From an uncultured Treponema sp. (GTDB lineage Bacteria > Spirochaetota > Spirochaetia > Treponematales > Treponemataceae), in NCBI GenBank assembly GCA_947167745.1, contig CAMVJE010000043.1:1-11576 (forward strand): a DNA stretch of 11,576 nucleotides, in the 5' to 3' direction. The notes below the pieces were generated by a model. That model had not been told where the DNA came from and ran no database searches. It was given only the letters and a program-made list of their open reading frames with translations. Of this stretch, positions 6,904 to 11,576 are shown piece after piece; within the stretch, counting starts at the first letter, position 1, and each line of letters starts with the position of its first letter. Position numbers and translations under genes: made by a program.

Positions 6904-8796
6904 ATGAAAAATCCCTTCCTTCCAGTTTCAAAGCAAGACCTTCTCGACCGAGGCATAGACGAACCTGATTTTGTTTTTGTGTCAGGTGACGCTTATGTTG
7001 ATCATGCTTCATTTGCTTCGGCTCTTTTGGGGCGGCTTCTGGAGGCAAACGGATACAGCGTGGCTATTCTGCCCCAGCCTGACTGGAAGAATGTTGAAGA
7101 ATTCCGCAAATTCGGGCGGCCAAAACTCGGTTTTTTGGTGAGTGCGGGCGCCATGGACTCAATGGTTTCAAATTACACTGCCAACAACAAACCCCGAAGC
7201 GAAGACGTTTATGCTCACGGCGGAGTTGCGGGCCATAGGCCGGACAGGGCGCTTATCACTTATGTTTCAAAAATCCGTGAGGCTTACAAGGGCGTGAATG
7301 TCCTTATCGGCGGAATTGAGGCCAGCCTGCGCCGGACAAGCCACTATGATTACTGGTCAAACACCGTGCGCCGTTCAATTTTGCTTGATTCAAAGGCAGA
7401 TTTGCTCATGTACGGCATGGGCGAACACTCAATTCTGGAAATTGCGGCAAAATTGCGGGAAGGGATTCCTGCTAAGGCCATTCGAGGCGTGAGGGGAACG
7501 GTCTGGTACACGAGTAAACAGGATGAATTGCCAGAATATCGTTTGTGGAATGGGGTTGCGAGTCAGAAGAAGGAGATTCCAGGACAAGCACAGAATGACA
7601 AAAATCTTGCCATAATGCTGCCTTCTTACGCTGAAATCTCAAAAAACACGAGCGAATGCAAGAAGCTCTTTGCTGAAAGTTACCTCGTTCAGGAGCAGAA
7701 TACTGACGCGATTAACGGCCATCGCCTGATTGAGCCGGTTGATGCCCGCTTTATTGTACAGGAGCCGGCCTCCCTCCCGCTTACGACAGAAGAATTCGAT
7801 TCAATTTACGAGCTTCCTTTTACACGGAAGTGGCACCCCATGTACGACGCTCCGGCTGAAAACGGAAAGACAGGAATACCGGCCCTCTCCGAAGTTCAGT
7901 TCAGTCTGGTAAGCTCTAGGGGCTGTTTTGGAGCCTGCTCATTCTGTGCCATTACCTTTCATCAGGGAAGGCGCATTCAGGCCCGAAGCCACGAAAGTCT
8001 CATAAAAGAAGCAAAAATAATCACCGAAAACCCGGATTTTAAGGGCTATATCCACGATGTGGGCGGTCCCACGGCGAATTTCAGGCACGATGCCTGTAAG
8101 TTCCAGAAAGAACGGGGTGCCTGCCCCAACAAGGACTGCATGGGAACAAATCCCTGTAAGAATGTGAATGTGGATCACACGGAATATGTGGAGCTTTTGC
8201 GGAAACTGCGCTCTCTTCCGAAGGTCAAAAAAGTCTTTATCCGCTCAGGAATCCGCTTCGACTACCTGATGATGGACAAGGACAAGACTTTCTTTAAGGA
8301 GCTGGTGGAGCATCATATTTCAGGCCAGCTTAAAGTCGCCCCTGAGCATGTGAGCAACAAAGTCCTTCGCCTCATGCGGAAGAGCAATCACGAGCTTTAC
8401 GAAAAATTCGCCGCCGAGTACGCCGACTGGAACAAGCGCTTGGGGAAAAAACAATATCTCGTGCCCTATTACATCTGCTCACACCCGGGAGCAGGACTTG
8501 CCGAAGCGATTGAAGTCGCCCTTTACCTCAAAAAAACAGGCTTTGTTCCCGACCAGGTGCAGGATTTTTACCCCACGCCGGGAAGTCTTTCAACCTGCAT
8601 GTACTGGACTGGTCTCAATCCCCGTAACCGTCTTGAAAACGGAGAATTTGAAGAAGTTTATGTTGCCCGTGGGGCACACGAACGCCGTTTACAGCGGGCA
8701 CTTTTGCAATTTAACCGAAGGGAAAACTGGCCTCTGGTAAAAGAAGCCCTGGAAAAGGCCGGAAGAAAAGATTTGATTAAGGTGCTTCTAAGGTAA
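6904..8796 (+). CDS. YgiQ-family radical SAM protein (UPF0313)
   Basis: A 630-residue cytoplasmic protein of the YgiQ/UPF0313 family, whose reaction is not established. The family N-terminal domain is evident (FLPVSKQDLLDRG near residue 4, then DAYVDHASFASALLGRLLE and GGIEASLRR). The radical SAM core has the [4Fe-4S] motif C341-FGA-C345-SF-C348 in SSRGCFGACSFCAITFHQGR. A second cysteine-rich segment follows (KERGACPNKDCMGTNPCK). The family C-terminal part has FYPTPGSLSTCMYWTG and ends in a helical tail. Length is within the family range, somewhat shorter than the E. coli protein. There is no Shine-Dalgarno sequence before the ATG. TATTCT (6890-6895) lies 8 nt upstream and could be a -10 for a leaderless mRNA, but no -35 is visible. 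An atypical peptide at about 222-233 is encoded by a degenerate dispersed repeat. GC is high in the second half, in contrast with the next genes. Confidence 0.93.
   Translation: MKNPFLPVSKQDLLDRGIDEPDFVFVSGDAYVDHASFASALLGRLLEANGYSVAILPQPDWKNVEEFRKFGRPKLGFLVSAGAMDSMVSNYTANNKPRSEDVYAHGGVAGHRPDRALITYVSKIREAYKGVNVLIGGIEASLRRTSHYDYWSNTVRRSILLDSKADLLMYGMGEHSILEIAAKLREGIPAKAIRGVRGTVWYTSKQDELPEYRLWNGVASQKKEIPGQAQNDKNLAIMLPSYAEISKNTSECKKLFAESYLVQEQNTDAINGHRLIEPVDARFIVQEPASLPLTTEEFDSIYELPFTRKWHPMYDAPAENGKTGIPALSEVQFSLVSSRGCFGACSFCAITFHQGRRIQARSHESLIKEAKIITENPDFKGYIHDVGGPTANFRHDACKFQKERGACPNKDCMGTNPCKNVNVDHTEYVELLRKLRSLPKVKKVFIRSGIRFDYLMMDKDKTFFKELVEHHISGQLKVAPEHVSNKVLRLMRKSNHELYEKFAAEYADWNKRLGKKQYLVPYYICSHPGAGLAEAIEVALYLKKTGFVPDQVQDFYPTPGSLSTCMYWTGLNPRNRLENGEFEEVYVARGAHERRLQRALLQFNRRENWPLVKEALEKAGRKDLIKVLLR
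7572..7600 (+). repeat. Degenerate dispersed palindromic repeat read in frame inside the YgiQ-like gene
   Basis: GGAGATTCC...AAGCACAGAATGACA resembles the widespread small palindromic repeat with ATTCCGGG/CCCGGAAT arms. When translated in this frame the repeat gives the well-known EIPGQARND peptide; here it reads EIPGQAQND (residues 224-232). Only ATTC (7576-7579) and GAAT (7593-7596) still pair; the inner arms have diverged. It lies in the linker between the N-terminal domain and the radical SAM core. The identification rests on recall of the repeat. Confidence 0.55.
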
Positions 8797-8823
8797 GATT
8801 TATCTTTTCAAAATTTTAAATAA

Positions 8824-9126
8824 CTATTCTGCTTTATCAAAAACAGCGTTCACAGATTGCAGTACGCTTTCTATTACTTCCGATCGTAAATTTTCTAAAT
8901 TGTGAAACTCGAAGCCACCCTTATCAAATAAATCCAAAGAATCAACATTAAGTGCCGCTGCAATCTGACGAAGCATTGGAAGTGATGGAAAATATCTGCC
9001 ATTTTCAATCATAGCAATGTAATTTGCAGAGGCTTTTGCTTCTTCTGCAAGTTTTTCCTGAGAAAAATGTAATTGTTTTCGATATCGTTTCATATTGCTC
9101 GCAAGGCAAGCCTGTATCTTATCCAT
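8824..9126 (-). CDS. XRE-family helix-turn-helix regulator
   Basis: A 100-residue DNA-binding protein made almost entirely of one HTH_3 (Cro/C1-type) domain. Residues about 8-64 give the five-helix fold: the helix-turn-helix is FSQEKLAEEAKASANYIAMIENG (21-43, quoted in two parts: SQEKLAEEAKA, then SANYIAMIENG). LPMLRQIAAALNVDSLDLFD follows as helices four and five. The last 30 residues (FHNLENLRSEVIESVLQSV) look like a short dimerisation helix. Size and layout match restriction-modification controller proteins and small antitoxin-like or phage-type repressors. It diverges from the nuclease gene, with 130 bp between the two starts carrying palindromic sites. It probably represses itself and/or the nuclease. 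No Shine-Dalgarno sequence is evident before the ATG. It converges on the YgiQ-like gene with a 27-bp gap and no clear terminator. Confidence 0.85.
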   Translation of the reverse strand: MDKIQACLASNMKRYRKQLHFSQEKLAEEAKASANYIAMIENGRYFPSLPMLRQIAAALNVDSLDLFDKGGFEFHNLENLRSEVIESVLQSVNAVFDKAE

Positions 9127-9170
9127 AAATTCTATAATTCACAATGATATAAATAATTTTTATATAAATA

Positions 9171-9195
9171 TTGCTTATTGACTATTAAGTAATGC
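9171..9195. promoter_or_regulatory. Imperfect inverted repeat, candidate second operator
   Basis: TTGCTTA (9171-9177) faces TAAGTAA (9186-9192) with one mismatch. TAAGTAATGC at 9186-9195 matches 9 of 10 bases of TAAGCAATGC inside the 9214-9228 palindrome, 29 bp further on. The site overlaps the nuclease -35 region and spacer and lies upstream of the regulator gene. Confidence 0.45.
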
Positions 9196-9206
9196 AGATA
9201 TAAAAT
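9178..9206 (+). promoter_or_regulatory. Promoter of the nuclease gene
   Basis: TTGACT (9178-9183) and TAAAAT (9201-9206) are each one base from consensus and are separated by exactly 17 bp. This predicts a transcript start near 9213, about 44 nt before the ATG at 9257. Confidence 0.7.
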
Positions 9207-9213
9207 TAAATAT

Positions 9214-9228
9214 ATAAGCAATGCTTAT
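9214..9228. promoter_or_regulatory. Perfect 15-bp palindrome at the nuclease transcription start (candidate operator)
   Basis: ATAAGCA, a central A, then TGCTTAT: two perfect 7-bp arms. It covers the predicted transcription start of the nuclease gene, a classic repressor position. The divergent XRE protein is the obvious candidate to bind it; this is inferred from position and symmetry. Confidence 0.6.
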
Positions 9229-9245
9229 AATATTCTTACTAGGCG

Positions 9246-9250
9246 AAGGA
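9246..9250 (+). promoter_or_regulatory. Ribosome-binding site fixing the nuclease start
   Basis: AAGGA lies 6 nt before the ATG at 9257. The in-frame ATG at 9221 falls inside the palindrome, has no Shine-Dalgarno sequence, and would add a poorly plausible MLIIFLLGEGIT extension. Confidence 0.75.
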
Positions 9251-9256
9251 ATTACA

Positions 9257-10063
9257 ATGTTTTCAAAATTCCGAATATTCTCTCACCTTGAAAACTACAA
9301 AAAAGCAATCTTGAAAACCAAAGCTAAAGGAACTTTCAGAAGTCAAGACTATTCGCATATTCTCCCAAAAGATGAAATCGAGGAAAATCTCTTACAAACA
9401 GATTTCAAAGAAAAACTGCACGCGACATTTTCTGAACTGAAATTAAAAAATCAGATTCATCGGTATTTTCACCACCTTAATTCTTCACAAGCATTTGCAC
9501 TAAATCTTTTTGCTCCAATAATCGAAGAAAATTTGTATCAAGATTTTCTTGGAAAAAAAATTGGAAATGTTTCAAAAGCGGAATTTGAGCATATTGAAGA
9601 AAATTCTTTCGAGATGGATGAAAATCGAAAGACAAATTTTGATTTTTACATTTGTGCAGATAAAAAAAATTATTTTTTTGAAGTGAAATACACAGAAGAT
9701 TCGTTTGGTAAAGCAAAAAATGATACTAGTCACCAAGAAAAATACAATAGAATTTATAAAGCAGAATTAGAAAAAATCTGTTCCAAAAATATCGATGAAA
9801 AGCGATTCTTAAAAGAATACCAATTGTGGAGAAATCTATGCCATGTTCAATATGGTGAAGTCTATTTTGTTTTTCCCTCATTTCGCACTGACCTTAAAGT
9901 CAAAGTTGAAGAAGCTAAATATTTTTTAAAGGTTGAATATCAAAAGTCGGTTTTTGTTTTGGAAATTGATGATTTCGTAAAACGAATGACTGGCAGTAAT
10001 AGTGAAAAAATTTCTGCACATTATAAGGAATTCAAGAAGAAATATCTTGATTTTTTAGTGTAG
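9257..10063 (+). CDS. PD-(D/E)XK nuclease, putative restriction endonuclease (PGN_0703-like)
   Basis: A 268-residue lysine-rich protein with a recognisable PD-(D/E)XK nuclease core. D129 in KTNFDFYI is followed 13 residues later by E142-V-K144 in YFFEVKYTE, the D...ExK metal-binding set at the ends of adjacent beta strands. Upstream, LNSSQAFALNLFAPI (74-88) is a helix that recalls the conserved SSQA-x-x-x-N-F/L motif of PGN_0703-type putative restriction enzymes. Downstream, YQLWRNLCHV (188-197) matches that family's helix (recall, not a search). Metal-dependent DNA cleavage is the expected activity; the recognition site is unknown. There is no methyltransferase nearby, so a classical restriction pair is not visible. 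The gene diverges from an XRE regulator and is followed after 35 bp by a lipoprotein gene. Base composition is strikingly AT-rich (13 G/C in 60 at 9661-9720), suggesting acquisition by transfer. It could instead be a defence or toxin-like nuclease. Confidence 0.7.
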   Translation: MFSKFRIFSHLENYKKAILKTKAKGTFRSQDYSHILPKDEIEENLLQTDFKEKLHATFSELKLKNQIHRYFHHLNSSQAFALNLFAPIIEENLYQDFLGKKIGNVSKAEFEHIEENSFEMDENRKTNFDFYICADKKNYFFEVKYTEDSFGKAKNDTSHQEKYNRIYKAELEKICSKNIDEKRFLKEYQLWRNLCHVQYGEVYFVFPSFRTDLKVKVEEAKYFLKVEYQKSVFVLEIDDFVKRMTGSNSEKISAHYKEFKKKYLDFLV

Positions 10064-10098
10064 CGAGATTTTGAAATAAAATTTAAGGGGTAAATCGT

Positions 10099-11106
10099 AT
10101 GAAAAAAATTTTGTGTTTGGTAGTTAGCATAACTGCCTTTTTATTAACAAGCTGTATAACAGGTGCGGCCTTGGTTGGAAAATCTTCTGGAGTTACGCAG
10201 GAAGTCTGGCTATATCGTAATGAGGAGCCCTTTAGCAAATGGGCAGATATAAAATGGACAATCGGAACTTCGTATTCAGATTTATTTGGGGGTGGTTCTA
10301 TAAAAGTATTAGCACCGCTTCCTTCAGAAATGGTGTCAATTCAGTTTAGCTCTGGTCGATTTTCATCTGCTAGTTTAACAAGAAGCAATCCTGAGCAATT
10401 TCCTGACAAAGAGGGCTGGAAAAGTTTTGAATGGAAATTTCCACAACTTGTTGGCAAAGAGAAATGGGTGAAAGGTTATGAATCACAATTAGAAAAATCG
10501 CCAGATATACAGAAAAAATTTTCTGAATTAAAAGATAAATACAAGGATATATCTAAGTATGACTATGTTGTTGAAGTTCAGTTCGATGCAAGCGACATTG
10601 AATTTAAAAAGAATGAATATTCAGATTCAAGTTCTTTTTATAATGAAATTTGGTATGAAGCTTACATTCCCGAAGGCAAAGTAAAAGATATAAAAGTTTA
10701 TGAATGGTCTTTACCAAATGAAGTTCCTGTTATTTTAAATGGGAAAGAAGTAGGAAAACGTAAAATTTCCAATAACAACACTTTTGCAGCATCTTTTGAA
10801 TGTACAAAAATGAAGGATGTCATTGATGGATTTAAATTCAATGGATATACAGGAAGAGCAGTACTAGTTCTCCCTTTACAAGTAACCCGCGTTGGCGACC
10901 ATTATTCTTGTGAGGGGTATGAGTTCTGGTGTGGTTCTGAAAGCCTTGTTCAAGGCGGAAAAATTCAAACAAAAGTCACATATGACTATGCATCTGTATT
11001 TAGTACAAATCGTAGTTGGTTGAAAACATTCTTTTGTTTTGAGTTTGATGAAAAATCCGGTACTTTTAGATTAGAATTACATAGAGGAGATGATATATTT
11101 TACTAA
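10099..11106 (+). CDS. Lipoprotein of unknown function
   Basis: A 335-residue predicted lipoprotein. The signal peptide is MKKILCLVVSITAFLL followed by a lipobox L16-T-S-C19, so the mature protein would be lipid-anchored at C19 and face the periplasm or the surface. I recognise no domain in the rest. It is rich in aromatic and charged residues with many beta-type stretches, one short charged helical region around 130-155 (EKSPDIQKKFSELKDKYKDI), and a segment EVPVILNGKEVGKRKI that resembles a PEGA-like or beta-sandwich strand pair. AAGGGG (10085-10090) lies 8 nt before the ATG. It starts 35 bp after the nuclease gene on the same strand with no terminator between, so read-through is possible, but its product is exported while the nuclease is cytoplasmic. 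It shares the AT-rich composition of the nuclease. An IS remnant begins about 50 bp after its stop. Confidence 0.7.
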   Translation: MKKILCLVVSITAFLLTSCITGAALVGKSSGVTQEVWLYRNEEPFSKWADIKWTIGTSYSDLFGGGSIKVLAPLPSEMVSIQFSSGRFSSASLTRSNPEQFPDKEGWKSFEWKFPQLVGKEKWVKGYESQLEKSPDIQKKFSELKDKYKDISKYDYVVEVQFDASDIEFKKNEYSDSSSFYNEIWYEAYIPEGKVKDIKVYEWSLPNEVPVILNGKEVGKRKISNNNTFAASFECTKMKDVIDGFKFNGYTGRAVLVLPLQVTRVGDHYSCEGYEFWCGSESLVQGGKIQTKVTYDYASVFSTNRSWLKTFFCFEFDEKSGTFRLELHRGDDIFY

Positions 11107-11162
11107 TATTTCATAGATATCCCGCACTGCTTGAATTGCGAAGCGGAATGTTTTCACAATAA

Positions 11163-11183
11163 ACCACCTGCTATGCGGGTGGT
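11163..11183 (+). repeat. Left-end hairpin of the IS200-like element
   Basis: ACCACCTGC-TAT-GCGGGTGGT folds into an uninterrupted 9-bp stem (one T-G pair) with a TAT triloop. Subterminal hairpins recognised as single-stranded DNA by Y1 transposases are the defining ends of this IS family. Confidence 0.8.
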
Positions 11184-11207
11184 GGGCAAAAGCTTATAGC
11201 AAAAAAA

Positions 11208-11269
11208 ACTTTCCTCGAAGGTGTACAATAGGTTGTTCAAGTCTATTGCGTAATGCCAAGGAGGAAAGT
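11208..11269 (+). promoter_or_regulatory. tnpA leader stem that sequesters the ribosome-binding site
   Basis: ACTTTCCTC (11208-11216) is perfectly complementary to GAGGAAAGT (11261-11269), which contains the GGAGGAAAG ribosome-binding site just before the tnpA ATG at 11272. Between the arms a second hairpin, CAATAG (11226-11231) with CTATTG (11243-11248), stacks inside. In Salmonella IS200 the tnpA message is likewise repressed by a leader stem covering the ribosome-binding site. Confidence 0.7.
11234..11249 (+). repeat. 16-bp inverted repeat, left copy
   Basis: TGTTCAAGTCTATTGC is the exact reverse complement of 11449-11464. It overlaps the loop and 3' arm of the inner leader hairpin. Confidence 0.85.
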
Positions 11270-11271
11270 AA

Positions 11272-11411
11272 ATGGCAAATATCAGAGATACACGGTAGGA
11301 CTCAACGAGGCTACAATCAGGAAATATATTGCTGAGAAGGAAGCTCACGATATAGCGATGGATAAGCTCACGACAAAAGAGTACGAAGACCCTTTCAAGG
11401 GTAGTAAGTAG
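11272..11411 (+). pseudogene. tnpA: tnpA remnant: start codons fused to the C-terminal tail of a Y1 (HUH) transposase
   Basis: A GGAGGAAAG site precedes ATG-GCA-AAT (MAN, a usual IS200 TnpA start). Frame 1 then reads MANIRDTR and stops at 11296. From 11274 another frame runs to the TAG at 11409-11411 and gives ...TVGLNEATIRKYIAEKE, then ...LTTKEYEDPFKGSK, clearly the TnpA C-terminus. It contains the catalytic tyrosine (Y of RKYIAEK). The residue four after it is K where IS608-type enzymes have a metal-binding Q. Removing one AC from GATACACGG would put both parts in one frame (MANIRDTVGLNE), so an in-frame internal deletion followed by a 2-bp duplication explains the structure. About two-thirds of the protein, with the HUH motif, is absent, so it cannot be active. 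Confidence 0.85.
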
Positions 11412-11448
11412 TACGAACGCCCCTTCAGGGGCTGCGACGGGGTAACCT

Positions 11449-11464
11449 GCAATAGACTTGAACA
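11449..11464 (-). repeat. 16-bp inverted repeat, right copy
   Basis: GCAATAGACTTGAACA is the exact reverse complement of 11234-11249. The pair encloses the whole tnpA remnant and could form a long-range stem in single-stranded DNA or RNA. Confidence 0.85.
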
Positions 11465-11503
11465 TCAGTGAAAGCCGGGACTTAAGTCTCAGCTTGGGAA
11501 TCG

Positions 11504-11516
11504 AGCCTTATAGGCT
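11504..11516 (+). repeat. Right-end hairpin of the IS200-like element
   Basis: AGCCT-TAT-AGGCT is a perfect 5-bp stem with the same TAT triloop as the left hairpin. It is followed after 4 nt by TCAA, a plausible right cleavage site at 11521-11524. Confidence 0.65.
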
Positions 11517-11524
11517 GTGTTCAA

Positions 11525-11556
11525 GGGGCTGTCCCAAAAGTATGGGGCAGTTCCCC
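11525..11556 (+). terminator. GC-rich hairpin abutting the element, terminator-like
   Basis: GGGGCTGTCCC (11525-11535) pairs with GGGGCAG and CCCC (11544-11550, 11553-11556), with one wobble and a TT bulge around an 8-nt loop. A T-rich tail (TATTATTTTAAATTT) follows, so it could terminate transcription coming from the lipoprotein side. It begins exactly where the IS right end is predicted to stop, so it may be the insertion target or another dispersed hairpin repeat. Confidence 0.5.
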
Positions 11557-11576
11557 TATTATTTTAAATTTACAAG

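Larger units (their letters stand above)
11158..11524 (+). mobile_element. Internally deleted, MITE-like IS200/IS605-family element
   Basis: An element of about 370 bp with the architecture of IS200/IS605 single-strand transposons but most of the transposase gene missing. From left to right it has a terminal hairpin (11163-11183), a leader able to hide the tnpA ribosome-binding site (11208-11269), the tnpA start fused to its 3' end (11272-11411), a GCCCC-TTCA-GGGGC hairpin just after the stop (11419-11432), and a right-end hairpin with loop TAT (11504-11516). The right end then reads TTCAA, the kind of tetra/pentanucleotide (TCAA) at which IS608-type elements are cut. The left boundary is less certain; TTCAC at 11153-11157 is a possible target site. 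It cannot encode a working transposase and would need one in trans. Confidence 0.75.

Noticed and set aside
8797..8823. Terminator between the YgiQ-like gene and the regulator
   Set aside because: AAGAT/ATCTT is too short and has almost no loop; AT-rich sequence only.
9221..9256. Upstream ATG for the nuclease at 9221
   Set aside because: It falls inside the 15-bp palindrome, lacks a Shine-Dalgarno sequence and adds an odd hydrophobic tail; the ATG at 9257 has AAGGA at good spacing.
11112..11148. CCGC...GCGG stem after the lipoprotein as a terminator
   Set aside because: Only four contiguous GC pairs with a long loop and no proper T-tract next to it.
11154..11465. Minus-strand open frame of 103 codons
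   Set aside because: It lies antisense across the IS200-like hairpins and the tnpA remnant, has no ribosome-binding site, and its length is explained by the inverted structure.
11436..11471. Short peptide frame after the tnpA stop that could be read as a TnpB C-terminus
   Set aside because: It is about a dozen codons ending at 11471 with no recognisable TnpB zinc-ribbon or RuvC motif; chance is enough.
11465..11524. Possible omega-RNA remnant (GACTTAAGTC palindrome plus right-end hairpin)
   Set aside because: Omega RNAs accompany tnpB, and no tnpB sequence is present, so I kept only the right-end hairpin.
1..11576. CRISPR arrays, tRNA or rRNA genes
   Set aside because: No regularly spaced direct repeats, no cloverleaf-like sequences with T-loop motifs and no rRNA stretches were seen on either strand.

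Overview
The window looks like chromosomal DNA from a Gram-negative-type host-associated anaerobe, most probably a spirochaete of the genus Treponema. The evidence is indirect: an outer-membrane beta-barrel protein ending in phenylalanine, a lipoprotein with a relaxed spirochaete-like lipobox, moderate GC, and the overall gene style (glycogen debranching enzyme plus phosphorylase, YgiQ-type radical SAM protein, stand-alone Nfu domain). The genus is an inference from recall of related proteins, not a proven assignment.

Region 1 (1-6400) is core metabolism. A secreted porin-like barrel (75-1406) is followed by a plus-strand glycogen-breakdown operon. It holds an isoamylase-type debranching enzyme (glgX, 1487-3589), glycogen/maltodextrin phosphorylase (glgP, 3624-6092) and a 78-residue Nfu-type Fe-S carrier (6105-6341). 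A very strong hairpin at 6341-6384 closes it and also serves the converging deaminase gene. GlgP shortens outer chains to glucose-1-phosphate, and GlgX removes the branch stubs that stop it.

Region 2 (6400-8800) is housekeeping: a zinc nucleoside deaminase (minus strand) diverging from a YgiQ-family radical SAM protein. The two starts are 48 bp apart and neither has a Shine-Dalgarno sequence. The deaminase has an extended -10 box 7 nt before its ATG, so its mRNA is probably leaderless. glgX has a similar arrangement. The YgiQ-like gene carries a degenerate copy of a dispersed palindromic repeat, read in frame in a linker.

Region 3 (8800-11576) is accessory DNA, clearly AT-richer. A 100-aa XRE-type regulator diverges from a PD-(D/E)XK nuclease resembling the PGN_0703 putative restriction endonucleases, with no methyltransferase beside it. 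Their shared 130-bp control region holds a good promoter and a perfect 7+1+7 palindrome at the expected transcription start. A lipoprotein of unknown function follows on the same strand. The window ends in an internally deleted, MITE-like IS200/IS605 derivative. It keeps both terminal hairpins, a 5' leader that can sequester the tnpA ribosome-binding site, the first tnpA codons and the tnpA 3' end, then abuts a GC-rich terminator-like hairpin.

The best candidates for something undescribed are the regulator/solitary nuclease module (with or without the lipoprotein) and the folded non-autonomous IS200 derivative.
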